A stretch of DNA of 64,000 nucleotides, from positions 1,833,501-1,897,500 of the forward strand of contig JACYXH010000705.1 in NCBI GenBank assembly GCA_026745465.1. The letters are read 5' to 3'. The notes beneath the pieces are model-generated. The model saw only the letters and a list, made by a program, of their open reading frames with translations. It had not been told where the DNA came from and searched no databases. A program made the translations under genes and the position numbers. Positions 1-34,369 of this stretch are shown here, one piece after another. The DNA comes from Lota lota. Taxonomy: Eukaryota > Chordata > Actinopteri > Gadiformes > Lotidae. Every line of letters starts with the position of its first letter. Within the stretch, counting starts at the first letter, position 1.

Positions 1-800
1 TGCCAGAGGAACATGTTCTAACGTACCTCAGAGAGGAACATGTTCTAACGTACTTAAGAGAGGAACATGTTCTAACGTACCTGAGAGGAACATGTTCTAA
101 CGTACTGAAGAGAGGAACATGTTCTAACGTACCTGAGAGGAACATGTTCTAACGTACTTAAGAGAGGAACATGTTCTAACGTACCTGAGAGGAACATGTT
201 CTAACGTACCTGAGAGAGGAACATGTTCTAACGTACCTGAGAGAGGAACATGTTCTAACGTACCTCAGAGAGGAACACGTTCTAACGTACCTGAGAGAGG
301 AACATGTTCTAACGTACTTAAGAGAGGGAAATGTTCTAACGTACCTGAGAGAGGAACATGTTCTAATGTACCTGAGAGAGGAACATGTTCTAACGTACCT
401 GAAAGGAACATGTTCTAATGTACCTGAGAGAGGAACATGTTCTAACGTACCTGAGAGAGGAACATGTTCTAACGTACCTGAGAGAGGAACTCATGTTCTA
501 ACATACCTGAGAGAGGAACACATGTTCTAATGTACCTGAGAGAGGAACATGTTCTAACGTACCTGAGAGGAACATGTTCTAACGTACCTCAGAGAGGAAC
601 ACGTTCTAACGTACCTGAGAGAGGAACATGTTCTAACGTACCTGAGAGAGGAACATGTTCTAACGTACCTCAGTGAGGAACACGTTCTAACGTACCTGAG
701 AGAGGAACATGTTCTAACGTACCTGAGAGAGGAACACGTTCTAACGTACCTGAGAGGAACACGTTCTAACGTACCTGAGAGAGGAACACGTTCTAACCCA
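1..800. repeat. 25-27-bp minisatellite with GAACATGTTC palindrome
   Basis: About 30 units reading GAACATGTTCTAACGTACCT plus a GAGAG linker of varying length; some units have GAACACGTTC. The array is cut by the left edge of the window. Confidence 0.95.
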
Positions 801-1178
801 GGGACTCCTCAGGCTGGGGAACGCTGCTCTAACCCTCTCTGGGACAGAACCACCATCCTCCTGATTACAGTAAGCAGTTCTAAACTGAAGGCTGTGTTCG
901 ACACTTTGAAGGAACCCAGAATACCTCATCCAGTTAGCTTTGGTCTCATCACTGCCATCGATGGAGTGGTACGTCTTGTTGACATCAACGATCTAGACAG
1001 AGACCACAACACAAAACACGTCTTGAAGTAGGGATAGTTCGTTGTGAATTATTCTGATAGTATTATATGATCATATACATATTTACACATTAATCAGGCG
1101 CTATAATCCAAAGCAATTTGCAGAGGCTTCAGGCTGTTTGAGGCACGGGGCACGAGCATGAAGGAAGCGGCTACTCAC

Positions 1179-1435
1179 GATCCAGGAGTGTGAGGAGGAG
1201 CAGTCCCTGGAGACCAGCTCGCCTTCGTAGGGGCCGAACACGGCTCCCTGAGGGATGCTCTGGGCCCCGCACCTCACCTCCACCTGCCCCCCCTCCCGGA
1301 CCACCCGCAGGCCGGGGGGGGTCGACCGCACGGCCCGGCCCACGCAGCCCGGCGCGGCGGGGGTGTTCGGGACGAAGACCGGGGGCCCGTGGGCCGGGCA
1401 CTGGGTCAGGAAGGGCTGCTGACACTGCTGGCAGA
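1179..1435 (-). CDS. PRDM11: PRDM11-like gene, one internal exon (start of PR/SET domain)
   Basis: The minus strand encodes a zinc-knuckle-like Cys-x2-Cys followed by CPAHGPPVFV, a TPxxPG stretch, VRC, IPQGAVFGPYEGELVS and SSSHSWI. This is the order seen at the start of the PR/SET domain of PRDM proteins. The closest match from memory is PRDM11 (HGPPVFVSDTP, VRC, FGPYEG, SWLIVD) rather than PRDM7/9. The acceptor AG is at 1437-1436 and the donor GTGAGT at 1178-1173. The first codon needs one T from the previous exon, giving Phe-Cys, as in PRDM11 WFC. The exon is 257 bp and ends in phase 0. The rest of the SET domain would lie left of the window or in unrecognised exons. Human PRDM11 is also on 11p11 but farther from PHF21A. 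A different PRDM paralogue is possible. Confidence 0.72.
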
Positions 1436-2817
1436 CTGGGAGCAGTGGGATTATGACCACTCAACGGTCACCGTAGGTTCTGATTATATAAACCCGGACG
1501 GTTAGTGAGGGTGACCTCATTAAATCTAAAACAAATGTTCTTATTTGCAGACGCACTCTGCGTCTCTTTAATCAAATCCTTGGTCAACGTGTATTCTGGC
1601 TGTAGAATTCCAGAACAGGTTGTAAAAGCGTCCGTGGCTGTAGTGCTGCCCCCTGCAGGACACATTGTGCTATTATTAACATTTAGACTGCCTCCAGGTG
1701 AACCGTTCAGGCTGAGCGTAACAGCAGCTTCCAAGAGCAAGGTTAACATTGGCTGTAGCATTTCGTCTGCTGCTCATTAGCCTACTCGCTTAGCAACAGC
1801 TATGCAAATACTCGCAAATGGTGAGTCATGACGAAAATGAAATGATTAAGTATTGAAAATGCTGTACTAGAAAAGTAAAAGCTTACCCCAGAAGTCTGGG
1901 TCACTCATCGCGACACCATAGTGTCGGTTTGATGAGACTTTGTCCAGTAGTTACAGCTGCCAACAGAATCCACACATTTGATTTAATATCCGCAACATTA
2001 ATCTAACAGTCCTCCAACCATGTGATAAACCTGTCGGGTTAGCGCATGGAACGGAACGGTTTACGTGGTTCTCCTGTGAACCCAAACAGCCGACCACCGC
2101 AGCGTTATTGTTCCGCTCTCCCCGTTACACATTTAGAAGGGTTGGAAACGATGGGCTCCTATTTCTGACTGCGTCTCAAACCCTTAGTTCGTTTGGAACA
2201 GAGCCAGCCACACTGAAGGTAAAATAGCCTTTTAACGTTTGTGAATCTGAGGACATTTTCCAGCTAGTAGACCCAATTGTGCCAATGTGCCTGTGATTCT
2301 GGGTGCCAACGTGCTTGTGATTCTGGGTGCTGGGTGCCAATGTGCCTGTGATTCTGGGTGCTGGGTGTCAATGTGCCTGTGATTCTGGGTGCCTGTGATT
2401 CTGGGTGCCAATGTGCCTGTGATTCTGGGTGCCAATGTGCCTGTGATTCTGGGTGCCGGGTGCCAATGTGCCTGGGATTCTGGGTAGCCATTTCCATGAT
2501 GGGCCATATTGGCGAGTGAGACTCACCTAGAATAACGCAGCGGGGTTGCGACCCCGCATCATCCCCGACACCTTTGGGATTGCACCGATCGACTCTTGGA
2601 TTCAACTCGCCCCGGGCGACGGGAAATCCCAGGTTAAAACTGTGCAATGACTCGGTCGCCTTCCCGATCTTTGACCACCATTTTCCACAGGAAATGACAT
2701 GGAAAAACGGAAGAAAGCATAGCAATTTTGCAGTGAACTGAGTGGCCACACAGCGGTCTTCAGTTCCCCAGCAGCCTTCAGTACAAGTCTACAGAAAAGA
2801 CGCATCGCTTTTCACAA
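1436..2817. other. No recognised gene
   Basis: Presumed PRDM11-like intron or spacer. Only a roughly 24-bp array at 2277-2490 stands out. Open frames crossing it are repeat artefacts. Confidence 0.5.
2277..2490. repeat. Minisatellite, about 24 bp
   Basis: About nine units around GTGCCTGTGATTCTGGGTGC. Confidence 0.85.
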
Positions 2818-2823
2818 TTTATT
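2818..2823 (-). terminator. Candidate poly(A) signal for PHF21A
   Basis: AATAAA on the minus strand, 4.7 kb past the PHF21A stop. The interval 2824-7556 has no exon of another gene and mammalian PHF21A has a long 3' UTR, so this could be its end. Other AATAAA matches exist nearer the stop (for example near 3144 and 4684), so the true site is open. Confidence 0.3.
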
Positions 2824-3299
2824 AACAAAATGGTAAAATAAATAAATACAAATTGATCAAATGCTCCTAATATTAACGTCTTCCCATGTCCCCTACAGTA
2901 TTTCCTAAACACTGCATACAAAGAATTAATCACAGAAGAGGCTCATACAGAGGTAATATTCCCACCGGACCAGTCACAATGTCAGGCCAACAGAAGACAC
3001 ATCTTGAACAGAAATAAGTCAAAAAATAAACACATTCCTTTCAAAAAATCATCATGAAAAAAATACAAACAATTATACAAATATTCATACTGTGTAATTA
3101 ACAATTTACACATTAGTCAGCACACCACGGTGAACTTTTTCTTTATTCATTTCGCTACAATGCATCTTACCAAATGGAAGATAAAAAAAAGATTTTCTTT
3201 TTGCACTCGACCCCCAAAAGGAACCAGCAATGACGAGGTACCAAGCTGAATGAGAAGCAGAACTGGGAGGGTAAGGTGTGATCTAGGGCTCGGGCTCTA

Positions 3300-3570
3300 A
3301 GGGTTAGGAGTAGTGTCTAAGGGTTAAGAGTCGAGTTCTAAGGGTTAAGATGGTTCTAAGGCTGAGGAGGGTTCTAAGGGTTAGGAGGCGGGTCTAAGGG
3401 TTAGGAGGCGGGTCTAAGGGTTAGGAGGAGGGTCTAAGGGTAAGGAGGAGGTTCTAAGGGTTAGGAGGAGGGTCTAAGGGTTAGGAGGAAGGTCTAAGGG
3501 TAAGGAGGAGGTTCTAAGGGTAAGGAGGAGGTTCTAAGGGTTAGGAGGGGTCTAAGGGTTAGGAGGAGGG
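3300..3570. repeat. Minisatellite, about 18-19 bp
   Basis: Core TCTAAGGGTTAGGAGGAGG, about 14 units. It contains TTAGG by chance and is not telomeric. Confidence 0.85.
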
Positions 3571-3937
3571 TTATGTCATGTTTAACAATACTAGAAGGCC
3601 ACAATCATGACTTGGATTATTTAAACTAATAAATGGCGACATTACAAGATGCTTCCAGAAACATCGACTGGGAACAGGAAGTGGTGTTGAAAAATGTTTG
3701 TATGCATAAAAGATTTGAACTCCCTCTATACCACGAGAAGTGTAGCTAGGATCAGGGTTAGCTGTTCAGCTGCTGTTCGGGTTGGACTTCTACTCAGACA
3801 GCAATATATCCGGCTGATATGTAGCACATACACAGAGGCTTCCAACGCACCCTGCAGAACTCTTTGGATATCTCAGATTCACATCTTGTCTCACTTGTTT
3901 CTAGAACTACTTCTGATCTCGCCTCACTGTGGGATAT

Positions 3938-4490
3938 AGCAACACCGCTGCGTTAGCGATGCTAGGTTCATTCAGACTGGGTGGAATATAGCAACACCGC
4001 TGCGTTAGCGATGCTAGGTTCATTCAGACTGGGTGGAATGTAGCAACACCGCTGCGTTAGCGAAGCTAGGTTCATTCAGACTGGGTGGAATGTAGCAACA
4101 CCGCTGCCTTAGCGAAGCTAGGTTCATTCAGACTGGGTGGAATATAGCAACACCGCTGCGTTAGCGAAGCTAGGTTCATTCAGACTGGGTGGAATGTAGC
4201 AACACCGCTGCGTTAGCGATGCTAGGTTCATTCAGACTGGGTGGAATGTAGCAACACCGCTGCGTTAGCGATGCTAGGTTCATTCAGACTGGGTGGGATA
4301 TAGCAACACCGCTGCGTTAGCGAAGCTAGGTTCATTCAGACTGGGTGGAATGTAGCAACACCGCTGCGTTAGCGATGCTAGGTTCATTCAGACTGGGTGA
4401 GATATAGCAACACCGCTGCGTTAGCGATGCTAGGTTCATTCAGACTGGGTGGGATGTAGCAACACCGCTGCGGTAGTGAAGCTAGGTTGA
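3938..4490. repeat. Minisatellite, 52 bp
   Basis: About ten units around AGCAACACCGCTGCGTTAGC and TCATTCAGACTGGGTGG. Confidence 0.92.
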
Positions 4491-4699
4491 GAATGTATTG
4501 TCACACCACACACTACGATGTCCGACCGTTCATCTTCATGACAACTTTACAAATTTTTTGAAACAAAGATAAAGCATAATGTATTTTCAACCGCTTCGAC
4601 AAATGTATAAAAACTTGCATAAGAAGGCATGCGTTCTATTGGACTGAGAATTCAGATGTTCTGGTTGGGCTCAAACTCCATCTGTTTATTACAAATGGT

Positions 4700-4880
4700 T
4701 GGCCAACCCAGGGTACGCTAACCCAAGGGTACGCTAACCCAGGGTACGCTAACCCAACGGTATGCTAACCCAAGGGTACGCCAACCCAGGGTACGCTAAC
4801 CCAGGGTACGCTAACGCAGGGTACGCTAACCCAAGGGTACGCTAACCCAAGGGTACGCTAACCCAGGGGTACGCTAACCC
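4700..4880. repeat. Minisatellite, 15-17 bp
   Basis: About a dozen ACCCAAGGGTACGCTA units, followed by about 20 G. Confidence 0.88.
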
Positions 4881-6663
4881 AGGGTTGGGGGGGGGGGGGG
4901 GGGGGACACTCTGGACTCATGTACAGAGGCAAAATAGAGAAGACATATCTATATATATCTATATATATATAGATATATATACACATACACACGTATATAC
5001 ACAAAGCCAAATCGGAGACCATAATACTGGGGAAAGTAAAAGTGCTGCAGCAAAGTAAAAGCACTCAGAAGGACTCCTGACTGGATGTCTTTCGGGCCAA
5101 CATGAACAGTTTACCAACCAAATCAAGATGGATGTAAGGCAACAACACTGTGTGGTTGAACTGGTCCAGTGGACTGGTGACCGGGAGGAGATTAGCCATG
5201 GGGGGGGGGGGGGGGTGGTCACAGTGTTTTATCTGCCGTGTGAGGAAGGCACTCCAGGTACCTACTAAGGGAGGAACACCAGGCAAGGCGCTTGGAAAGA
5301 ACCGAGTCTGGGGAATGTGGTTGAGTCTGGCAAACTGCCCTTAACGTTTCATCTGCGATATTTAGGAGGACATTATTCATTTAAACCCAAGATAGATCAA
5401 AGAAACCAGAAAAAGAATGGAACGGATAACGCGTTAATATCCAGTTAGCACTTCATTCAGAAATGTACTTCTCATTAACGTTTGAAGTATTGGAGCCCAG
5501 AGCAGGAACAGCCGATATAAAGACCAGGCTAATGGAACGCCGAACACCACTGACATGATATGAAAACATCAAACAGGAAACTGATGAAGCAGCCAATAAG
5601 AACATGGAATATTTCAACTGAAATTTAACAAAAATAACTTCATCATAGTTATCTGCGTCTGGCCCCTTCATCGTTTTCACTCAACTTTTTGATTCAAAGT
5701 ACAAGTGTGTGGGGGGAGGGAGGGGTTAATACCTTAAGTGTTGAAAAAAGTCGATTTGTTTAATGAAACTGAATTTCCCAGAGTGCATTGCATCGCAAGG
5801 CACCATCAGTAGAGCGGGAGACTAGTCACCAGTCCTACCACCAGTATATACACCAGTAGGCACCAGTGGTCAGTAGACGTGATCAGTTTTGCTCACTGAT
5901 TCAGCCTCCATGAAAGCCAGTTCTTCTACCACACAAAGATGATCCGGGGGGAGGGGGTCTAATCAGGGGTAGTAATCAACCTAATGATCCTCAGACACAT
6001 AGGGGGGGGGGTCCCTTCTAGAAAAATATTGGCAATGTAGGGATGTGGTGGCTGGGAGTCACATGACAAAAGAGGTGCATACTTTAGTTCCTCAACATAC
6101 AAAACGCTCCTCAGCACTCGTTTGAAATATGCAGCAAGCTTGTGCTTTAATCTCCAGATGTGTGATATATCTATATCTATAGATCTCTATAGATATATCT
6201 ATATATATATCTATATGGTGAGTGATCTCTGGGTTCTCAGACAGTAGAATCCTCATCCCATAATGCAACAGCCCCCTCTTCAGTGCCACCGTCAGCGAAT
6301 CCCTGCTGGATTTAGATGTATTGGATTTTGGCAGTTGAGAATTTAACAAAAATGTATGCAAGAACAAAGATCACCGCTTGTAAAGAGGATTCCTTTGTAT
6401 TAACAATGCCACTCCAACAGGTTCGGGAACAAAAAGCACTTATTCTGAAAACTAGGAAGACCTGAATATGTTTTCCTTTAAAAAGAAACACAGCCCAGAA
6501 ATAGTTTTGTGTTGTCATTGCAATATTGCAATTTCACATTTAGTGCTCACAGTTGACACTTGACTCACAAATGAAACTCAATCACTACACTTGGACCAAC
6601 ACCACTGAAAACAACTTGTAGGCTAACACTCCACACGGACACAATCCTGTCCTCTGTAATCTA

Positions 6664-7060
6664 GGACCTGGCCTTCAGGGCCCCGCCTCTAGGGACCAGG
6701 ACCCAGTCTCTAGGACCCGGCCTTCAGGGCCCCGCCTCTAGGGACCAGGGCCCAGCCTCTAGGGACCAGGACCCAGTCTCTAGGACCCGGCCTTCAGGGC
6801 CCCGCCTCTAGGGACCAGGGCCCAGCCTCTAGGGACCAGGGCCCAGCCTTCAGGGCCCAGCCTCTAGGACCTGGCCTCTAGGGACCAGGACCCAGCCTCT
6901 AGGACCTGGCCTTCAGGCCCCCGCCTCTAGGGACCAGGACCCAGCCTCTAGGACCCGGCCTTCAGGGCCCGGCCTCTAGGGACCAGGACCCAGCCTCTAG
7001 GACCCGGCCTTCAGGCCCCAGCCTCTAGGACCCGGCCTCTAGGGACCAGGACCTAGAGGC
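6664..7060. repeat. Degenerate GC-rich minisatellite
   Basis: Mixed units of CCTCTAGGGACCAGG and CCGGCCTTCAGGGCCC. Confidence 0.85.
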
Positions 7061-7556
7061 TGATGTGTTGGGGCCTGTGGGTAGTCGGTCACATTATTCA
7101 GGAGATGGTAGGTTGATGCAGGGTGGCTTTGGGGCAGAACTAATACTGCTGCTTTAGACCACCAGAGCTTCTCTCTGGCTGTGGCTCCAGGTTGGGCAGA
7201 CCTACGGGTTGGGATTTTAGATACCACCAGACCCTCGTTGGAGCCCTACCCCATGGACCCGTGACCTGCGTGGACCCCGTGTGTGAGACGGCGCTATGGG
7301 AGAGCAGGCACAGACTGGTGTGATGAGTCCCTTTCCATCTCTACGTCTAATTGGCGTGATGACAGCTTCCCCTTCCTCCTGGTTCAGAGTGGAGCAGCTA
7401 CCTTCCCCAGAGCCGTTTCATTGGGCTGTATATCTACCATTGACACAGTCTGACAATACAATGCAAACAAACAACATTTATACAGATTGGCAACTTCAGG
7501 GCACCATAAGGTGCAAGCAAAAAGTCTTCTTTTATATATATGTCGGGGAAAAAAGG

Positions 7557-29392
<21,836 letters not shown>

Positions 29393-29437
29393 CATGGGTC
29401 CACTCAGTCTCACAGCTGGGTCAGGGCAACGTTCAGC

Positions 29438-29580
<143 letters not shown>

Positions 29581-29648
29581 ATATCCATAACAAATAGTAC
29601 ACATAACAAATACTTGGATATAGCAGATATAATATATCCATACATAGA

Positions 29649-29720
29649 ATACATATATATAATATATACATGATGTATTACATATATGTATGTAATACAT
29701 CATGTATATATTATATGTAT
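29649..29720. repeat. AT-rich palindrome
   Basis: TACATGATGTATTACATA is followed by its reverse complement with almost no loop. It lies beside the 137-bp (CA)n tract. Confidence 0.7.
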
Positions 29721-30076
29721 ACGGGGCATAGGGATATTACAGATGAAATGAACTACTTTTAAAAGTGCACATTGCTTTCTAAACAATATTTGAGGGATGA
29801 CAGCGGAGTAATTCTACTAAGTTGTGATTGGCGTTATCCCAACTGAAATGTCATCCCAGCTTCGATTCTCAGCGTCTTTTCGAATGGCGGGATCAAGTCC
29901 AGCCCACATGGGCAGGACAAAGACATCAGGATTTGTGTTTCATTTGGGAATGAACAGGGAAAACCAAAAGGCCCATGTCTTCCCTGGGGGTTCCTGTGTG
30001 ACCTGCTGCTGGGGAACCTTGTCTGCCTCCTCTCACTCACAATATTATGGAATCCAACGGTTGTAAATGTTTACTA

Positions 30077-30376
30077 CAGAGCCCGAGCGATACTGGATTC
30101 CAGAGGACCGATATAAGTAGAATTGATCAATATCTATATCGGCCAATTTTCAGAATATGGATATATCGCCCGTTATTTGAGTGATATATTGTGGTATCCT
30201 GTGGGGTGGAGCAGCTGCTTGGGATTTGCCACAGTAGAGGATATATTTTTAGGTTATTACGTTTGCAAATCGACACCATTTCTAAAGTTTTCATATCTGC
30301 AAACATATACGTCTAAACAGATATATCTGTGATTGGCCGATAAAACCAGCCAACCGATATATCAGTCGGGATCTCC
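30077..30376. mobile_element. hAT-like MITE, 300 bp, with target-site duplication
   Basis: The ends are imperfect inverted repeats: CAGAGCCCGAGCGATA on the left and, reversed, GGAGATCCCGACTGATA on the right. They are flanked by the direct repeat TTTACTA (30070-30076 and 30377-30383). The inside is rich in CGATATATC-type motifs typical of a dispersed teleost element. No coding capacity. It sits in the PHF21A 5' intron. Confidence 0.65.
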
Positions 30377-30451
30377 TTTACTATAGTTGGAATTATTTTC
30401 GTAAATTGCAATTGCATTACACTTTCTTTGATTGAAAACATCCAATCTTAC

Positions 30452-30503
30452 CTTACCACCCGCTCCTGTTGGAAGACCATCCAATTGAAGCATCAAAGAA
30501 CCG
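30452..30503 (-). other. PHF21A: Candidate PHF21A 5' UTR exon
   Basis: A pyrimidine-rich CTCTCACCCAG acceptor and an overlapping pair of donors (GTAAGG/GTAAGA) bound about 50 bp on the minus strand, upstream of the first coding exon. The preceding intron would be the 64-bp array 30504-31030, whose unit repeats this acceptor. A matching donor, CACGTG/GTGAGT, ends a possible upstream exon at 31039. No coding content; RNA evidence is needed. Confidence 0.35.
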
Positions 30504-31030
30504 CTGGGTGAGAGAAGAGGAGGGTTTAGGAGAGGAGAGGGGATGGAGCTGAACCAGAGGTGTAGCGCTGGGTGAGAGAAGAGGAGGGTTTAGGAGAGGA
30601 GACAGGATGGAGCTGAACCAGAGGTGTAGCGCTGGGTGAGAGAAGAGGAGGGTTTAGGAGAGGAGACAGGGATGGAGCTGAACCAGTGGTGTAGCGCTGG
30701 GTGAGAGAAGAGGAGGGTTTAGGAGAGAGGAGACAGGATGGAGCTGAACCAGAGGTGTAGCGCTGGGTGAGAGAAGAGGAGGGTTTAGGAGAGGAGAGGG
30801 GACAGGATGGAGCTGAACCAGAGGTGTAGCGCTGGGTGAGAGAAGAGGAGGATTTAGGAGAGGAGACAGGATGGAGCTGAACCAGTGGTGTAGCGCTGGG
30901 TGAGAGAAGAGGAGGGTTTAGGAGAGGAGAGGGGATGGAGCTGAACCAGAGGTGTAGCGCTGGGTGAGAGAAGAGGAGGGTTTAAGAGAGGAGAGGGGAC
31001 AGGATGGAGCTGAACCAGAGGTGTAGCGCT
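30504..31030. repeat. About 64-bp minisatellite with acceptor-like unit
   Basis: About eight units; on the minus strand each contains CTTCTCTCACCCAGCG, the same as the candidate 5' UTR exon acceptor at 30504-30505. Confidence 0.9.
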
Positions 31031-32589
31031 GGACTCACCACGTGTTCAGGGGAAGGGCTCTCCTCTCTCAGAGAGGAACTCCTCTGGCTATTAGCGCCAC
31101 TTACCAGTTAGCTGTCAACTGGGTGCCACTGCAGCACTGCTAGCCTGTTGGAAACAACCAAAACATCCTCTCTTTAGAGCCACTAGCTCAGCCTAGAAAC
31201 CCCGTTTCATTGTATGCTGAATATCAAGCTGCTGAGTTTTCAGCGTGTTGTTCTATATCTATAGATATATGTGTATATCTATATCTATATATTATACGAC
31301 AACGATTCTCTTGGTACAAAATTATTAAAAGCATAAACACATTTGATTGTATAAATCAAAACATTCTCCTTGGCCTGGCATATACAGAACACATTTCAGT
31401 TAATGTCCTACAGTTAATCTTATAATAATATCTATTTTTCGTTATAACATAAGTTGAAATAAGGAGCACCACAGCAACTCATCCTAGTTTCCAGGCAACA
31501 CACACCAAGGTGCCACAAAGTACAGCAAGACGACCACAGAATCCCACAGCTAACTTCAGCATCCTTCTAACAGGTGATGAAAGTGATGAGGCTCTGCCAC
31601 TTACAGCCTCACAACAGACTCCATGTTGGATCACATGTGTTCCTGAAAGCTGCACTACAGTCGTATTCTATAAATGAGGACTACGTCCATGTTTGTGTTT
31701 ATTCAGCCACATTATGCCATTAGAGTACCTGTTAATGGACGTTAAGTTATCTGGATAAACTTCGCATTGGCCCGAAAGGAAACCCAATGAAGACACGGAT
31801 CGGAGCAAAATGGAGGTTTTTGGAGGCAACCAGTCCGAAAGTAATCCTACATGTGAATGATCCAACCTAGGAGTGCGTTTCTACTTGTTTTATAACCTTG
31901 TATTACATCTCACTATGGCCATCTTGCTATGCACTACAACAGTCTGCACTACCGATTGAATACTTACTGGGTATTTATTTTTAAAAGGAATCCTTGTTGT
32001 CAGGATCTCTGGACATTTCACTCCTTCATAAATGCATTTTGGTGTTTTAACTGCGGGTTTATCCATCAACCAGAAAGCTGCACCTCTAAATCCTCCCAGA
32101 GAACAAGTGCCGCTACGCTAGCAAGTAGCTAGCTAGCCTCACCGGCTAACATTAGCGGAGTAGCCAGAAGAGTGGATGTGCACCAGTATTTTAGCTGAAA
32201 TAGCTACTGCTATGAGCCACAACGATAACCCATCCAATATCATAACTTATGCTCTAAAACTCAACAACCGTTGAGTTGAAAATTAATACAAACATTAAAA
32301 CAACGTCTCGCAAACGCGTGTTTCTGCCTATACGAGGGGTTTCTTTTGCTGAACGGACAGTTAGAGCAGCAGGCTGGTGGTAGAAGTTAAGAGTCGGCCC
32401 CTTCCTCGCTACGGCGGCGCTCCTCCAATAGCAGAGCAGAGCCTCAACTCTAGAATAAGAAACATCAAGTCTCTATGTCCTCACGCGCACCACGCAGCCC
32501 GCTCCACACACACACAGCTTCACGCCGACACAATTCAGCCAAAGTGGGTTAAAAAGAGCGAAAATTAAAGTTATGTGATAATAAAAAAA

Positions 32590-33150
32590 AAACAGCCCAA
32601 TGTGCACTTACTCTCCTCTGTACTCACTTGAGCAGCAGCAGTCCTCTTCTCCTCCTCACACAATTAATTAAATAAATATTTAAAAACAACCCAATAACCA
32701 CTCCGCCGCGTCCACAATGTGGCCTCAGCGCGAACAGAGCGTCCCTGGGTCTTTTTGTGTAGAATGAAAACAGATCCGGACGGGTTTCTAACTTGTTTAA
32801 ACAGAATGGGTCCAAAAAAGAGGAAAAACTGAGGTACAAAACAAGAACTCTTCTTCAATCTCATTCACCACGGCCTGAGCACTTACGGCTATCAATGCGC
32901 TTGAGAGGAGGTAGAAGAAGAGGGGGGGTGCGCAAACTATTTCAAATGCGGAGCTAGTTAACACTTTCCAGTGTGAAACTATTTCGATTTTTTGGTTTAT
33001 TTACGGTTAAAGTCATTCAATTAAGCGGATCGAGCAATGCACGCGAAAAGAAAAGGTGTTGAAAAAGAGAACTATTTTTTGTATCGATGTGGCGAATTTA
33101 TTTCACTTTGCCTAAGGAACAGCGGTGCTCCGACTCCCATTGCCTAGGGA
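32590..33150 (-). promoter_or_regulatory. Candidate PHF21A first-exon/promoter region
   Basis: Upstream of PHF21A on the minus strand, this is the last non-repetitive, fairly CpG-containing stretch before AT-rich sequence. A GTAAGT donor is at 32886-32881 after AGCC. I see no TATA box that I would trust. The assignment is by position only. Confidence 0.25.
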
Positions 33151-33189
33151 GAAAGGCCCGGATGTGAACTCGGTGAAACTCACTTTAAT

Positions 33190-33390
33190 ACCTTTTTATA
33201 CTTCATATCGCACTTGTTTTACCCTTCTCACTTATTTGCAATTGTATTTTTATCTTGTATTTAAATGTGTATATTTTCGAATTTGACGTTGCTATTTTTC
33301 CTTTGTTAGATTTTTAAACTGCGTTGGCAATGTAGGCCTACTACATGTTTATGTTGTAGGCCAATAAAGCTGTTTCGATTTGAATTGAAA
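33190..33390 (+). mobile_element. LINE-like 3' tail
   Basis: Ends CCAATAAAGCTGTTTCGATT followed by TGAATTGAA, the kind of 3' end and short-repeat tail seen in fish LINEs of the L2/Rex type. No coding part recognised. Confidence 0.4.
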
Positions 33391-33399
33391 CTCAGGGAG

Positions 33400-34365
33400 A
33401 GTGGCACTCACAAGGAAGTGCGATCCAACACAAACGGACAGGAGGCCTGCTTTATTCATTCGGAGAGAAATTGTTTGTCACAACTGCTCTCAAGATAGAA
33501 AATAGTAAAAATAAATAAATAACTAAAAAGAACAAAAAAGGGAATGAAATATAAATATAACAATCTAAATACAAAATATAGAAGTGCTAATCAAATATGG
33601 AAGATAGGAACAAAGCCACGCCATGAAATAACTGCAGGAACAACAAGGACAATATGCTGATCAAAGTGGCGCTTGTGCTATTAAGCATAAGCGCCACTAA
33701 CCAATGCTATTCATCACCATTATGACGTGTGTACGACGAATATGTAAACGTGTAATGTTCTATACTAAAACCTCTTCACGGTAGGCCTATTATATATATC
33801 AAAAATGTAATTACGCCTCTTTTATCTAAAACTTCTTAACTGATCCATAGATATGTAATACATCTTTACCAGTACAACTAAAACATCTTTACTAAGACAT
33901 AACTATATACTAACACATATTTACTAGTACACAACTATGCTAAAACATGTTACATATATAGGTATGTAAAATATTGTTGTTGATACAGCAATTTGAAGAC
34001 GTATGGATAAGCATGCACTGAAAGGTTCGAATATCTAGGTTTAACAATGTCATATTGTATTGTACTAAAGTTATCTTTCAGTCGAAGTTGTGGTGTGTTT
34101 TGCATCACTCCGACTCCAGCATTCAGATTCACCAACAGAGGGCAGTGTTGGCATGCCGCTTCACTTTAGTTCACGTCTACACGTTAATTCACTGCCTGTT
34201 TTTCCGGACTTTAGTTTCAGTTGTTTGGTCAGACCGCCCACATTCATTTAAGATGAATTTATTATTATTAATAAAGTTATATATTATCTTATCATAGATA
34301 ACCCCTTACATAGCAACAGAGATACGTATGCCAGTAAATGATTAGTCAAATATCACCAAAAAGGA
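33400..34365. other. AT-rich spacer between PHF21A and CHRM4
   Basis: I see nothing gene-like in it. Human CREB3L1, DGKZ and MDK, expected between PHF21A and CHRM4, are not here. Confidence 0.5.
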
Positions 34366-34369
34366 AATA

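Larger units (their letters stand above)
2824..7556 (-). other. Probable PHF21A 3' UTR / intergenic, repeat-laden
   Basis: No gene-like open frame found. It holds five minisatellites (3300-3570, 3938-4490, 4700-4880, 6664-7060 and a short AT array 4949-4985), a (TATC)-type tract at 6165-6215, and two poly(G) runs (4886-4905, 5202-5216), which are poly(C) in the PHF21A transcript sense. Confidence 0.4.

Noticed and set aside
2232-2749. Minus-strand frames with ITGTLAPR repeats
   Set aside because: Caused by the 24-bp array; the non-repeat part (MATQFTAKLLC) has no family signal.
3300-3570. Telomere-like TAAGGGTTAGG
   Set aside because: The unit is 18-19 bp and includes GAGGAGG; a plain minisatellite.
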